A DNA stretch of 64,000 bases from Halorientalis marina. GTDB taxonomy: Archaea; Halobacteriota; Halobacteria; Halobacteriales; Haloarculaceae. The translations under genes and the position numbers were made by a program. The notes below the pieces were generated by a model. That model searched no databases and was not told where the DNA came from. It was given only the letters and a program-made list of their open reading frames with translations. Positions 47,833-57,690 of this stretch are shown here, piece after piece. The DNA is taken from positions 1,054,001-1,118,000 of the forward strand of contig NZ_CP095487.1 in NCBI RefSeq assembly GCF_023028345.1, read 5' to 3'. The number at the start of each line of letters is the position of its first letter. Positions within the stretch are counted from its first letter, which is position 1.

Positions 47833-50280
47833 ATGGAGTTCCACGACGCGGCGAACTTCCTGTTCGATCTCCGGCGCTATCCGCCGCGCGCTGGGACCGA
47901 CGCGACGGCGGCCCTGCTCTCGCACCTCGACGACCCTCACGAGTCGTACCGGGCGGTCCAGGTCGCCGGCTCGAACGGCAAGGGCAGCACGGCGCGGATG
48001 GTCGAGCGCGTCCTTCGCGAGGCCGGGTTGGACGTGGGACTGTACACCTCGCCACACCTCGACGACGTGCGCGAGCGCGTCCGTATCAACGGCCGGAAAC
48101 TCACCGACGCCGCGCTCGTCGAGTTCGTCGAGGCGGTCCGCCCCTACGTCACCGAGCAGGCGGCCGCCGGCGACCCCCCCACGTTCTTCGAGACGCTCAC
48201 CGCGTTGGCCTGCTGGGCCTTCGAGCGCGCCGACGTGGACGTGGCAATCCTCGAAGTCGGGATCGGCGGGCGATACGACGCCACCAGCGTCGTCGACCCC
48301 GTCGCCGGCGCGGTCACGACCGTCGCGCTCGAACACACCGACCTGCTGGGCGACACCGTCGAGGAGATCGCTCGCGACAAAGCCCACGTCGCTCCGGACG
48401 ACGCGCCGCTCGTTACCGGCGCGACCGGGGACGCACTCGACGCCATCCGGTCGGCCACCGACGACGTGTTCACGGTTGGGACCGACTCGGCTGATTCGGA
48501 TCTCACCGTCGACTACCACGGACGGGATTCCCTCGAGGGTACCATATCCCTCGAAGGAACTAACTGGGGTGTGGAGACGAAAATCCCACTGCTGGGCGCC
48601 CATCAGGCACGGAACGCGGGCGTTGCGGCGGCGCTGTGCAGGCAGGTGGCGGACGTGGCCGACGACGACCTGGCACGGGGGTTGCGCAACGCCCACTGGC
48701 CGGGTCGGTTCGAGGTGATGAGTCGAGAACCGCTGGTCGTCCTCGACGGGGCGCACAACCCCGGCGGCTGTGCGGCGCTGGCCGAGACTCTCGACTCGTT
48801 CGACTACGACGACCTCCACGTCGTCGTCGGCGCGATGAGTGACAAGGACCACCGCGGGATGGCCGAGGCCCTGCCAGACGCGGCGACGGTCGTCGCCTGC
48901 GAGCCGGACCTCGACCGGGCCGAGGCGGACGACGTGCTCGCGGCGGCCGTCGAGGCGGCGATGCCCGACGCCGGGGTGTCGACCCGGAGCGACGTGGCCG
49001 GCGCCTTCGAGCGGGTCCGCGAGGCCGCTGGCGAGGACGACTGCGTGGTCGTCACGGGGTCGCTCTACTGCGTCGCGGAGGCCCGCGCGGACTGGACCCG
49101 ACCATACGTCCCCAAGCAGGTCGACGCGATCCCGGAGGCCCGCGAGACTCTCGAACGAGCACACGTCACCGAGGCTGGCGCCTGGCGGATGCGCGGCAAA
49201 GCCGTCCACCGCGTTCTGCAGACGCGGGTCCAGCCCCGGCAGGCCCAGTACCTCAAAGAGGAGATGCTCTCGCTGGGCGGGGAGTGTGCCGTTTCGGGGC
49301 TGAACGACCAGGACCGTGAGAACCTCGACGCGGTGCTGATGGGGACGCTCGCGCAGTTCAAGCGGCTGGCGGGCAAACTCGACGGCCAGCCCTACGGCCT
49401 CGCGCCGCTGGCCGACGACCTCCGGGCCGCCCTCGGCATCGAGGGTCACGGCCGCGACGACGACGGCTACCCCTGGGCCGACGGGACGGCCGTCATGGGC
49501 ATTCTGAACGTCACGCCGGACAGTTTCCACGACGGCGGGGAGTTCGACGCCGTCGCGGACGCCATCGACCGCGCCGAGGAGATGGTCGCGAACGGCGTCG
49601 ATATCGTCGACATCGGTGGCGAATCGACGCGACCCGGCGCTGACCCGGTCCCGGTCGAGGAGGAGATCGACCGCGTGGTCCCCGTGATCGAGGCCGTCAG
49701 CGATCTCGACGCCTGGATCTCCATCGACACGCGCAAGGCCGCGGTCGGACGGGCGGCACTCGATGCCGGCGCGGACATCCTCAACGACGTTTCGGGACTG
49801 GAGGACCCGGAGATGCGACTGCTCGCCGCCGAGCGCGACGTGCCCGTGGTCGTCATGCACAGCATCGAGACGCCGGTCGATCCCGACACGGATATCGAGT
49901 ACGACGACGTGGTCGGGGACGTCATCGACGACCTCACCGAGCGCATCCTGCTTGCGGAGAAGGCCGGACTCGACCGCGAGCAGATCATCGTCGACCCCGG
50001 CCTCGGCTTCGGGAAATCGAGCGCCGAGAGCTTCGAGCTGCTCGGGCGCATCGACGAGTTCGCTGCCCTCGGCTGTCCGGTGCTCGTGGGCCACTCCCAC
50101 AAGTCGCTGTTCGAGCTCGTGGGCCGTGAGGCCGGCGACCGACTCCAGTCGACCGTCGCGGCGACCGCGCTCGCGGCCGAACGCGGCGCCGACATCGTCC
50201 GCGTCCACGACGTGAGAGAGAACGTCGCCGCCGTCCGGACCGTCGCCGCCGCGGACGACCCCGAGCGCTTCGAGGAGTAG
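47833..50280 (+). CDS. folP: FolC-FolP fusion: dihydrofolate synthase / dihydropteroate synthase
   Basis: Two folate enzymes in one 815-residue chain. Residues about 1-420 are a FolC-type ligase: P-loop VAGSNGKGSTARMV, then TSPHLDDVRERVRING, EVGIGGRYDATSV and VLDGAHNPGG. Residues about 420-540 link, and 550-815 are dihydropteroate synthase, with MGILNVTPDSFHDGG, VDIGGESTRPGA, ISIDTRKAAVGR and DPGLGFGKS. The fusion is known in haloarchaea. A direct repeat of TCCCTCGA lies in the variable loop of the FolC half (48528-48562). ATG at 47833. Confidence 0.94.
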   Translation: MEFHDAANFLFDLRRYPPRAGTDATAALLSHLDDPHESYRAVQVAGSNGKGSTARMVERVLREAGLDVGLYTSPHLDDVRERVRINGRKLTDAALVEFVEAVRPYVTEQAAAGDPPTFFETLTALACWAFERADVDVAILEVGIGGRYDATSVVDPVAGAVTTVALEHTDLLGDTVEEIARDKAHVAPDDAPLVTGATGDALDAIRSATDDVFTVGTDSADSDLTVDYHGRDSLEGTISLEGTNWGVETKIPLLGAHQARNAGVAAALCRQVADVADDDLARGLRNAHWPGRFEVMSREPLVVLDGAHNPGGCAALAETLDSFDYDDLHVVVGAMSDKDHRGMAEALPDAATVVACEPDLDRAEADDVLAAAVEAAMPDAGVSTRSDVAGAFERVREAAGEDDCVVVTGSLYCVAEARADWTRPYVPKQVDAIPEARETLERAHVTEAGAWRMRGKAVHRVLQTRVQPRQAQYLKEEMLSLGGECAVSGLNDQDRENLDAVLMGTLAQFKRLAGKLDGQPYGLAPLADDLRAALGIEGHGRDDDGYPWADGTAVMGILNVTPDSFHDGGEFDAVADAIDRAEEMVANGVDIVDIGGESTRPGADPVPVEEEIDRVVPVIEAVSDLDAWISIDTRKAAVGRAALDAGADILNDVSGLEDPEMRLLAAERDVPVVVMHSIETPVDPDTDIEYDDVVGDVIDDLTERILLAEKAGLDREQIIVDPGLGFGKSSAESFELLGRIDEFAALGCPVLVGHSHKSLFELVGREAGDRLQSTVAATALAAERGADIVRVHDVRENVAAVRTVAAADDPERFEE

Positions 50281-50295
50281 TCCGTTCCCGACCTC

Positions 50296-51177
50296 TCACT
50301 CCGCCTCGATTCCCGGTTCCCTGACCGTCAGCACCGGCACCGGTGCCGTCCGGATCAGTTTCTCCGCGACGCTACCCAGGAGGTAGCGGTTCAGCCCGGT
50401 TCGGCCGTGGGTACCCACGACGATGAGGTCCACGTCGTGGTCCTCGGCGTACTCCACGATGGCGCGCCCGACGGACGAGCCGAACTCGACGGTCTCGGAG
50501 ACCGTCTCGACGCCGCTGGCCGACGCCGCCTCCGTGGCCGTCTCGACGATCTCGTTCGCGCTCTCCTCCAGTATGTCGACCTGGAACTCCGCCCGGACGT
50601 CGACACCGAGGCTGGTCACGTCGACGACCGACAGGACGTGGAGGGCCGCGTCCGCCCCGGTCGCCACCTCGATGGCCTCGTCGAGTGCAGCGTCTGCACA
50701 CTCGCTCCCGTCCGTCGGGGCGAGGACGTTCCGGTAGGGATAGCGGAGCCGCTCCTCGTCCGGGCGGATCGTGAGTACCGGGACGGTCGCCCGCCGGACG
50801 ACACGCTCCGTGACGCTCCCGACGAGGAGCCGCTCGATACCCTGCCGACCGTGCGTCGGCATGGCGACGAGGTCGATCCCGCGCTCGTCGGCGTAGTCGA
50901 CGATCGTCGCGGACGGGGTGCCCTGCAGGACGGCCGTCTCGGTCACGACCCCTCGCTCCTGTGCGCGCTCGGCCGCGTCGTCGACGATATTCTGCCCCTC
51001 GATTTCGAGTGCGTCGATGACCTCGTCGCCGATTCGGGTGACGCTGTCGTGTCCCGTGTCGGCGACGGTGAGGAGATGAACCGTCGCGCCGTGGGCCGCC
51101 GCGATGTCGAGGACGTGGTCGAGAGCCGCGGTCGCTCCGTCGCTCCCGTCGGTCGGAAAGAGCAGCCTGTCGTACAT
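50296..51177 (-). CDS. Tandem universal stress protein
   Basis: A 293-residue protein of two UspA domains. The first begins [20 protein letters not shown] and ends [20 protein letters not shown]. The second begins [20 protein letters not shown] and ends [20 protein letters not shown]. Each has the ATP-binding G-x2-G-x9-G-S pattern, so it is of the ATP-binding type and a single chain replaces a homodimer. Start at ATG 51177 with no signal peptide. Convergent with folP, 15 bp between stops. Confidence 0.93.
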   Translation of the reverse strand: MYDRLLFPTDGSDGATAALDHVLDIAAAHGATVHLLTVADTGHDSVTRIGDEVIDALEIEGQNIVDDAAERAQERGVVTETAVLQGTPSATIVDYADERGIDLVAMPTHGRQGIERLLVGSVTERVVRRATVPVLTIRPDEERLRYPYRNVLAPTDGSECADAALDEAIEVATGADAALHVLSVVDVTSLGVDVRAEFQVDILEESANEIVETATEAASASGVETVSETVEFGSSVGRAIVEYAEDHDVDLIVVGTHGRTGLNRYLLGSVAEKLIRTAPVPVLTVREPGIEAE

Positions 51178-51230
51178 ACGTGACCCTTCGACGGGCCAAC
51201 ACAAAAAACGGGACGGCGGTTCCTGCCGCT

Positions 51231-52289
51231 TCAGAACAGGCCGCTCTCGGCCCGGCACTCCTCGTAACAGTCCACGTACTGCTGGAGGACGGCGTCGTGG
51301 TCGTAGCGGTCGAACGACTCGTCGACACTCCGGCGGTCGTAACCGCCGGCCTCGACGATTGCGGCGGCGAGTTCCTGGTCGTCGGTGACCCGGAAGCTCC
51401 GCTCGTAGGTCTCGATGAGTTCGTGGGCGCTGGACTCGGCCTGGTACTCGACGATGCCGACACAGCCACAGGCCAGCGCCCACAAAAGCTCCGTCGCGAA
51501 GGTCTCGCGGTAGGCGGTCTGGACGAACGTGTGGGCGCCGCGGTAGGTGGCGATCCGCTCGCTGCGCGGGACGTCACCCGTGAACGTGACGCGGCCGTCG
51601 ATCCGCAGGTCGGCGGCCTGTGACTCGAACTCGTCGCGTTTCGGCCCGTCGCCGATGATCGTCGCCGACCAGTCGCGGTCGCGCAGTTCCGCGAGTCCGA
51701 GCAGGAGGCTCTGGACGTTGGCGCTCCCGTCGAGCCGGCGGGCGAAGACCACGTCGGCGTCCTCGTTCGGGTCGATCTCCCTGACGCGGTCCATGTCGAT
51801 TCCCTCCGGGATGACGCGCGTGTTCTCCGCCGTCGCGCCGCGCTCGCGGACGGTCGTCCGGACGAGTTCGGAGGGCGTGACGATGGTCGCCGGCGTCCGC
51901 GTCGCGTACCGGGCCACGCGGGACTCCGGAACCGATTCCTCGCCGGTCCACTCGACGACGAGCGGGGCGCGGGCGAGCGTCCCGCCGACGCTGGCAGCGA
52001 CGACCGTCCCAGGCGGTTCCGGGCTCGCGTGAATCACGTCCGGCCGGTACCGGAGCAGAAACGCCGGGAGGCGAAAGAGAAACGAGGTGGTCGCCGGTTC
52101 GGTCGTGACCGCGCGGTAGACGACGCCGTCCTGTGTCGTGGACGCCTCGTAGCCCGACCACCACTGCGTGCAGAAGACGGTGACTTCGTGTCCGCGGGCG
52201 GCGAGGCCGCGAGCGACCCGATGGAGGCGTGTACGCGGTCCCGTTGCGCCCTGAAAGACCGTCGTTTCCGACACGAAGGCGACCCGCAT
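51231..52289 (-). CDS. Family 4 glycosyltransferase
   Basis: A 352-residue GT-B enzyme using a nucleotide sugar. N-terminal MRVAFVSETTVFQGATGPRT and RVARGLAARGHEVTVFCTQ, then VIPEGIDMDRV, VVFARRLDGSANVQ, and the C-terminal donor site with ETFATELLWALACGCVGIVE. Acceptor unknown; surface glycan or lipid glycosylation is possible. The usual E-x7-E motif is here AYRETFATELLWALA, with Glu in the first and second positions. The ATG at 52289 is the natural start; divergent from the S9 peptidase gene (116 bp). Confidence 0.88.
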   Translation of the reverse strand: MRVAFVSETTVFQGATGPRTRLHRVARGLAARGHEVTVFCTQWWSGYEASTTQDGVVYRAVTTEPATTSFLFRLPAFLLRYRPDVIHASPEPPGTVVAASVGGTLARAPLVVEWTGEESVPESRVARYATRTPATIVTPSELVRTTVRERGATAENTRVIPEGIDMDRVREIDPNEDADVVFARRLDGSANVQSLLLGLAELRDRDWSATIIGDGPKRDEFESQAADLRIDGRVTFTGDVPRSERIATYRGAHTFVQTAYRETFATELLWALACGCVGIVEYQAESSAHELIETYERSFRVTDDQELAAAIVEAGGYDRRSVDESFDRYDHDAVLQQYVDCYEECRAESGLF

Positions 52290-52405
52290 ACGCCAGGGGA
52301 GGCGTCCCCTTCTCAAAAATCCCTGCCCTTCGTGGCTCTGCCCGTCGTTCGCCCGGCACCGTGGCACGCCGCGGCGCTTTTGTCCGTCCCGGCCTACCGA
52401 CCGCC

Positions 52406-54202
52406 ATGCACCACCTGGAGCGGTACCTCAACATCCGTAGTGCCTACGGCGCGTCCGTCGGTCCCGAGGGCACCGTTGCCTTCCTCCTCGACGCGACCGG
52501 GACGCCGCAGGTCTGGACGCTCGACGAGCCTGGCGCCTGGCCGGAACAGCGGACCTTCTACGACGAGCGCGTCAGCTTCTGCTCGTTCTCGCCCGAACGG
52601 CGCGAACTCGCCTTCGGCATGGACGAGGGCGGCGACGAGTTCACCCAGCTGTTCCGGTTCGACCTCGCGGACGGCCTCGTCCAGCCGCTGACGGACACCC
52701 CCGACGCCATCCACTACTGGGGCGGCTGGTCCCACGACGGCGACCGCATCGCCTTCGCCGCCAACCGCCGCGACGAGTCCGTCTTCGACGTGTACGTCCA
52801 GGGTCGCGACGACCGCGGCGAAGATGCGACCCTGGTCCACGAGGGGGATAGCTGGCTCTCGGTGAGCGGCTGGTCGCCGAGCGACGACCGCCTCGTCGTC
52901 TCCGAACACCGCTCCAGTTTCGACCAGGACCTCTACGTCCTCGATATCGAGAGCGGCGACCTCGACCACGTCACGCCACACGAGGGGGCGGCGCGCTTCG
53001 AGAGTCCCTCCTGGGCGCCCGACGGCGACGCACTCTACTGCTGTACCGACCGGGACACCGACACGATGGAACTCGTGCGGCTGGACCTCGACGAGCTCGC
53101 CACCGAGACGGTCGAATCAGGGGGCGAGTGGAACGTCGACGGGATCGCGCTGGACGACGAGACCGGCCGCTTCGCCTTCTCGCGGAACGTGGACGGCTAC
53201 ACGGACCTCACGGTCGGTGAACTCACGGGGCCGACCAGCTACGAGGAGCGGCCCGCGCCGGCCCTGCCCGAGGGCGTCGCCGGCGGCGTGAGCTTCGACC
53301 CCGACGCCGAGCGGTTCGCGCTCTCGGCCGCCAGTCGGACGGAGAACACGAACGTCCACGTCGTCGACTTCGAGACTGGCGAAGCCGAGCGCTGGACGCA
53401 CGCATCGACGGCCGGCGTCCCGAGAGAGTCCTTTCGCGCGCCCGAACTGGTCCACTACGAGACCTTCGACGACCGTGAGATTCCCGCCTACGTCACATTC
53501 CCCGCCGAGGTGCCCGAGGGCGGCGCGCCGGTCATCGTCGACATCCACGGTGGGCCCGAGAGCCAGCGCCGCCCCTCCTTCTCGGGACTCAGACAGTACT
53601 TCCTCTCCCGGGGCTACGCCCTCTTCGAGCCGAACGTCCGCGGCTCGACGGGCTACGGGAAGGCTTACACGCACCTCGACGATGTTCGAAAGCGGATGGA
53701 CTCGGTGAAAGATATCCGCGCGGCGGTCGACTGGCTGGCAGCCCACGACGACGCCGACGCGGACCGGCTGGTGGCCTACGGCGGCAGTTACGGCGGGTTC
53801 ATGGTCCTGGCGGCGCTGACGGAATACCCCGACCTGTGGGCCGCGGGCGTCGATTCGGTCGGCATCGCCAGTTTCGTCACCTTTCTCGAGAACACCGGGG
53901 CCTGGCGGCGCGAGCACCGCGAGGCCGAGTACGGTTCGCTGGAGGAGGACCGGGAGTTCCTCGAGTCCATCAGCCCGCTCAACCGCGCCGACCGCATCGA
54001 GGCCCCGCTGTTCGTTCTCCACGGCGCCAACGACCCGCGCGTCCCGGTCGGTGAAGCCGAACAGATCGCCGAGGAGGTGGCCGACCACGGCGTCCCCGTC
54101 GAGAAACTGATCTTCGAGGACGAGGGCCACGGCATCTCCAAGCTGGAAAACAGGATCGAGGCTTACACCGCGGTCGTCGACTTCCTCGACGAACACGTCT
54201 GA
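52406..54202 (+). CDS. S9 family prolyl oligopeptidase
   Basis: A 598-residue cytoplasmic serine peptidase. The N-terminal 340 residues form a WD-like propeller (repeats such as WAPDGDALYCC, FSPERRELAF). The C-terminal 250 form the alpha/beta hydrolase: oxyanion region IVDIHGGPESQRRP, nucleophile Ser in VAYGGSYGGFMVL, Asp in HGANDPRVP and His in DEGHGIS. It most resembles acylaminoacyl peptidases (S9C). ATG at 52406. Confidence 0.93.
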   Translation: MHHLERYLNIRSAYGASVGPEGTVAFLLDATGTPQVWTLDEPGAWPEQRTFYDERVSFCSFSPERRELAFGMDEGGDEFTQLFRFDLADGLVQPLTDTPDAIHYWGGWSHDGDRIAFAANRRDESVFDVYVQGRDDRGEDATLVHEGDSWLSVSGWSPSDDRLVVSEHRSSFDQDLYVLDIESGDLDHVTPHEGAARFESPSWAPDGDALYCCTDRDTDTMELVRLDLDELATETVESGGEWNVDGIALDDETGRFAFSRNVDGYTDLTVGELTGPTSYEERPAPALPEGVAGGVSFDPDAERFALSAASRTENTNVHVVDFETGEAERWTHASTAGVPRESFRAPELVHYETFDDREIPAYVTFPAEVPEGGAPVIVDIHGGPESQRRPSFSGLRQYFLSRGYALFEPNVRGSTGYGKAYTHLDDVRKRMDSVKDIRAAVDWLAAHDDADADRLVAYGGSYGGFMVLAALTEYPDLWAAGVDSVGIASFVTFLENTGAWRREHREAEYGSLEEDREFLESISPLNRADRIEAPLFVLHGANDPRVPVGEAEQIAEEVADHGVPVEKLIFEDEGHGISKLENRIEAYTAVVDFLDEHV

Positions 54203-54344
54203 GCGGCCCGCGCGACCCGGGTCTTTCGCTCGTATCGAATCTCGATAGGACCCCGACGCCCTCCGGCTTCAATCGGGGCTTGCACCCGCCACCGGGCGCG
54301 AACTGTCTGCCGGGTTTATGTCGGCGACGTCCATGGGACGGTCC

Positions 54345-54824
54345 ATGGATACCGTCGCTCGGTCGCGCGACCAGGTCGAAGCCGTCCTCGCGACGCTCGA
54401 AGCGTCTTACGACGCGTTTCCGGTGAATCAGACCTCCGTGACGGTCCCGCCGGCGCTGTTCGAGGCGGTGAGCGAGCGGTGCCGCGCGGGCACGGCACGG
54501 ATCGACGTGTACGTCCGCGACGACCGCGGACGCGTGCTGGTCGTCGAGCGCGACGACGATCCGGTCGCGCCCTCGGTCGTCGTCGACCGGGCGGCGTCGG
54601 TGCCGGACCGCGCGCGCGATGCCGTGCGGTCGCGGACGGGTGTGGAGTTCGCCGACGGAGCCGTCCGCGAGGCGACCATCGCGGGCGTGCGCGACGAGCG
54701 TGACCCGGATGCGGACCCGATCTATCGCCTGATCGCGCTGCTCGACGGCGAGCACGTCGCGGGCGACCCCGGGCCGCGGACCTGCTGGACGGCCGAGCCG
54801 CCGGTGCCGCCGCTGCTCAGATGA
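54345..54824 (+). CDS. NUDIX-fold-like protein lacking the Nudix box
   Basis: A 159-residue protein. After an N-terminal helical stretch (about 1-50, like haloarchaeal NUDIX hydrolases) it has a beta-rich core: ARIDVYVRDDRGRVLVVERD, VGVEFADGAVREATIAGVRD-like strands and IYRLIALLDGE. The Nudix box G-x5-E-x7-R-E-U-x-E-E is not present, so hydrolase activity is doubtful. The start at 54345 fits the TATA-like gggtttatg centred about 28 bp upstream; two earlier ATGs would overlap that promoter. It overlaps the convergent egsA by 8 bp. Confidence 0.55.
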   Translation: MDTVARSRDQVEAVLATLEASYDAFPVNQTSVTVPPALFEAVSERCRAGTARIDVYVRDDRGRVLVVERDDDPVAPSVVVDRAASVPDRARDAVRSRTGVEFADGAVREATIAGVRDERDPDADPIYRLIALLDGEHVAGDPGPRTCWTAEPPVPPLLR

Positions 54825-55875
54825 CGCCGGTCGCTCGGACGACCTCGCGGGCCGCCTCCTCGCTCATCCCGTCCCCGAGGATGGTGTAGCGGTCGCGAAT
54901 CTCGTGGGCGGTCGTGAGCGCCTCGAGCATCGTCTCGTCGGCGATCCCGAGGTCGGCGGCAGTCGTCGGCGCGCCGATGTTCGCCAGCGCGTCGCGGACC
55001 GACCGCCACTCGCCTTTCGCGCCGCTGTGGAGGTACTCCGTCAGGATGGAGGCGACGCCGACCTGGTGGCCGTGGAGGCCAGGGTCGTCGGCCAGCCGGT
55101 CGAGCTGGTGGGAGATGAGGTGTTCCGCGCCACTGGCCGGCCGCGAGGAGCCGGCGATTGACATCGCCACGCCCGAGGAGACCAGCGCCTTGACGACGAT
55201 CCAGGCCGACTCCTCCAGTCCCTGCTTGATGGAGTCGGCGTTCTCGACGAGCATCTCCGCGGTCATCTGACTCAGGGCGCCCGCGTACTCGGAGTACTCG
55301 ACGTTTTTCAGGCGATTGGCGAGCTGCCAGTCCTTGACCGCGGTGTAGTTGCTGATGATGTCGGCACAGCCCGCCGTCGTCAGCCGCCAGGGCGCGTCGG
55401 CCAGGATTTCGGTGTCGGCGACGACCGCGAGCGGTGGCTCGGCGGCGACGGAGTGGCGCGTGTCCCCTTCTGGAACGGAGCCGCGGCCGCTGACGATGCC
55501 GTCGTGGCTCGCGGCGGTCGGGACCGAGACGAACCCGAGGCCGAGTTCGTCGGCGGCCATCTTCGTGATGTCGATGGCCTTCCCGCCGCCGACGCCGACG
55601 AGAAAGCCCGCGTCGGCCTCCTGTGCGGTCGCGATAACCTCCTCGACCGCGCCGAAACTCGCCTCCTCGACGACGGCCGTCGCCGGCGCCGGTCCCTCGT
55701 CCGCGAACCCCGCGACGACCCGCTCGCCCGCGACCTCCCGCGGCGTCGGGCTGGTGACGACCAGCGGCCGGCCCGTGAGGTGGAGTTCCGCCACGGCCTC
55801 GGCCGTCCGGTCGAGGACGTCGTGGCCCACCACCACGTTCCGCGGGAGGCGGATCCACGTCGACTTCTCGAACAT
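54817..55875 (-). CDS. egsA: Glycerol-1-phosphate dehydrogenase
   Basis: Makes sn-glycerol-1-phosphate from DHAP, the stereochemistry-setting step for archaeal ether lipids. The 352-residue iron/zinc alcohol-dehydrogenase-like protein has the NAD(P) glycine motif VGVGGGKAIDITKMAA, SVPTAASHDG, and the metal ligands Asp in GCADIISNYTAV and His in GAEHLISHQLD and GLHGHQVG. This enzyme identifies the organism as archaeal. ATG at 55875. Convergent with the NUDIX-like gene. Confidence 0.95.
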   Translation of the reverse strand: MFEKSTWIRLPRNVVVGHDVLDRTAEAVAELHLTGRPLVVTSPTPREVAGERVVAGFADEGPAPATAVVEEASFGAVEEVIATAQEADAGFLVGVGGGKAIDITKMAADELGLGFVSVPTAASHDGIVSGRGSVPEGDTRHSVAAEPPLAVVADTEILADAPWRLTTAGCADIISNYTAVKDWQLANRLKNVEYSEYAGALSQMTAEMLVENADSIKQGLEESAWIVVKALVSSGVAMSIAGSSRPASGAEHLISHQLDRLADDPGLHGHQVGVASILTEYLHSGAKGEWRSVRDALANIGAPTTAADLGIADETMLEALTTAHEIRDRYTILGDGMSEEAAREVVRATGVI

Positions 55876-55943
55876 ACCCTCGCATCTCGCCCGACGACGT
55901 AAGGATTTGTCCCTCGGGCCGGGTCGCGGTCACGCGACCGCGC

Positions 55944-56930
55944 TCACAGCGTGTCCAGCACGCCCAGCACGCGCTCGGCGCGTGCCCGGTCCGGGCCGTA
56001 GTCGCTCCCGTCGCGGTCGCTCTCGACGTACTCCGCGACCGTCGCGTCCATCGCCGCCTCGCGCGGCGTCGACTCCCAGCCAAGCCCCGCGAGTCGGCCG
56101 GTATCGAGCAGGTGCGGGTAGTCCCGGTAGAGCGGGAACTCGCCGGGGTCGATGTCGCCGGCGGCCAGTTCCCGCGCGCCGGCGTGGACGACTTCGACGG
56201 ACTCGTCGAGGGCGTCGGCGATCAGGTCGACGGTCTCCTCCAGCGTCGCCGCGCGGCGGTCGCCGACGTTGTACGCACGGCCGTCCGCTCCGTCTTCGAG
56301 CACGAGCCTGATTGCGCGGGCCACGTCCGTGACGTAGACGCGGTGCCAGACGTTCGTGCCGTCGCCGGGGACGAGCACGCGGTCGAACCGCTGGATGCGG
56401 TCGATCCAGTAGTCGACGCGGCCGGTGTGGTCCTCGGGACCGTAGACGTTACACGGCCGGACGCTCCGGGCGGGGACGCCCTCCTCGGCCGCCGCGAAGA
56501 CCGCCCGGTCGCCTTCGGCTTTCCGCGGGCCGTACGTCTCGGCCGCGTCCTCGGTCGCCTGCTCGTCGGTGCAGTCGTGCAGCGCGGTCTCGCCCTCGCG
56601 TTTCGGGATCGCCTCGGTGCCGTAGGCCGCGCCGCTGGAGACGTAGACGTAGGCCTCGCAGTCGTCGAACACGCGGGTCGCCGTCCGCACGTCCCGGGGG
56701 AAGTAGGCCGCACAGTCCACGACGACCTCCGGGTCGACCGCCCGGGCGACGTTCGCGAGATCGGCGTCGTCGGTCCGGTCGCCGCGGACGTGGGTCACGT
56801 CGTCGTCCGCGAAGGGGTTCTCCCGCTCGCCCCGCGAGCAGACCGCCACCTCGTAGCCGTGATCGCGCAACTCCCGGACCGTGTGGCGGCCGAGGAACCC
56901 CGTCCCGCCGACGACCAGCGCCTGTGTCAT
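55944..56930 (-). CDS. NAD-dependent epimerase/dehydratase (extended SDR)
   Basis: A 328-residue extended short-chain dehydrogenase. It starts MTQALVVGGTGFLGRHTV with the NAD glycine motif. The catalytic Ser is in VYVSSGAAYGTE; the usual YxxxK is YGPRK, followed by RSVRPCNVYGPEDHTGR and the C-terminal sugar site. Close families act on nucleotide sugars, but the substrate is unknown. It lies 68 bp upstream of egsA on the same strand, which may mean joint expression. ATG at 56930. Confidence 0.9.
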   Translation of the reverse strand: MTQALVVGGTGFLGRHTVRELRDHGYEVAVCSRGERENPFADDDVTHVRGDRTDDADLANVARAVDPEVVVDCAAYFPRDVRTATRVFDDCEAYVYVSSGAAYGTEAIPKREGETALHDCTDEQATEDAAETYGPRKAEGDRAVFAAAEEGVPARSVRPCNVYGPEDHTGRVDYWIDRIQRFDRVLVPGDGTNVWHRVYVTDVARAIRLVLEDGADGRAYNVGDRRAATLEETVDLIADALDESVEVVHAGARELAAGDIDPGEFPLYRDYPHLLDTGRLAGLGWESTPREAAMDATVAEYVESDRDGSDYGPDRARAERVLGVLDTL

Positions 56931-57111
56931 GTCACGACCCACGGCGCCACGATGCAAAAAGGTCCGTCCGACCGCCCGTGTGCTGTCGCCGTCCGGCACT
57001 CGTCGATTCCGCCGTGACCGTCCGGCACGTCGGGCGTCCCGACGGGGGGACACGCCGGCGGGGCCGGCGGACACCAAGTTTCAAACCCCTCTCGGATGAA
57101 GAGGGCGAGTG

Positions 57112-57330
57112 ATGCCCTCCGATACGCTCGCCGACGACCGCGGCTGCCCGAAGTGTGGTCACACCGACGCCGAAGTCGACAAGATCACCACCACCGGCGG
57201 TGGCCTCAGCAAACTGTTCGACATTCAGAACCGCGGGTTCGAGACCGTCTCCTGTACGAACTGCGGGTACACGGAACTGTACAAGTCCGACGCGGGGACG
57301 AGTGACCTCGTCGATATCTTCTTCGGGTGA
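57112..57330 (+). CDS. Small zinc-ribbon protein
   Basis: A 72-residue protein with one Cys4 zinc ribbon, CPKCGHTDAEVDK and SCTNCGYTELY, and a short tail SDLVDIFFG, a known haloarchaeal pattern in which the conserved region between the pairs is TTGGGLSKLFDIQNRGFE. Function unknown; may bind RNA or protein. The ATG at 57112 follows a GTG one codon earlier, and aagtttcaaac about 30 bp upstream is TATA-like. The next gene starts 6 bp after its stop, so they form a pair. Confidence 0.85.
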   Translation: MPSDTLADDRGCPKCGHTDAEVDKITTTGGGLSKLFDIQNRGFETVSCTNCGYTELYKSDAGTSDLVDIFFG

Positions 57331-57336
57331 TCGCCG

Positions 57337-57540
57337 GTGGCGACCGTCGCGATCGCCTTCCTCGTCGTTGGCCTCCTGTTCACCGTCGGCCTCTGGCTGG
57401 TGATCAGGTCCGAGACGACTGACAACCCCGTTCTGGACCGGGACAGCGCCGAGCAGGCTGCCCGCGCCGACACCCGCGAGAGCGCCGAGCGCAGCGCGCG
57501 GCGGGACACCGACGAGTGGGGGAGCGACCGGCGGACGTGA
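57337..57540 (+). CDS. Small single-helix membrane protein
   Basis: A 67-residue protein starting with GTG: one membrane helix (about 3-23, TVAIAFLVVGLLFTVGLWLV) followed by a highly charged, Arg- and Glu-rich cytoplasmic tail with Ala-Asp-Arg repeats (AARADTRESAERSARRD). No family recognised. The GTG start is the only option in this frame and lies 6 bp after the zinc-ribbon stop. Confidence 0.5.
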   Translation: MATVAIAFLVVGLLFTVGLWLVIRSETTDNPVLDRDSAEQAARADTRESAERSARRDTDEWGSDRRT

Positions 57541-57690
57541 GCCCGTCGAACGCTGGCCGTCGCCGCCCCACGGGTCCGTCGGCCACGTGTCGGTGGCCCG
57601 GGGCGGCAGCAGGGCCACCTCTACCGATTCGGTGAAACGGTTCTTTGTCCTTCGAGAAAGCACTTCGGCTGTCGTCGTCATGATGACAGT

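Noticed and set aside
47803-50208. About 800-codon frame antisense to the FolC-FolP gene
   Set aside because: Shadow of the real gene; Arg/Val/Asp-rich translation without motifs.
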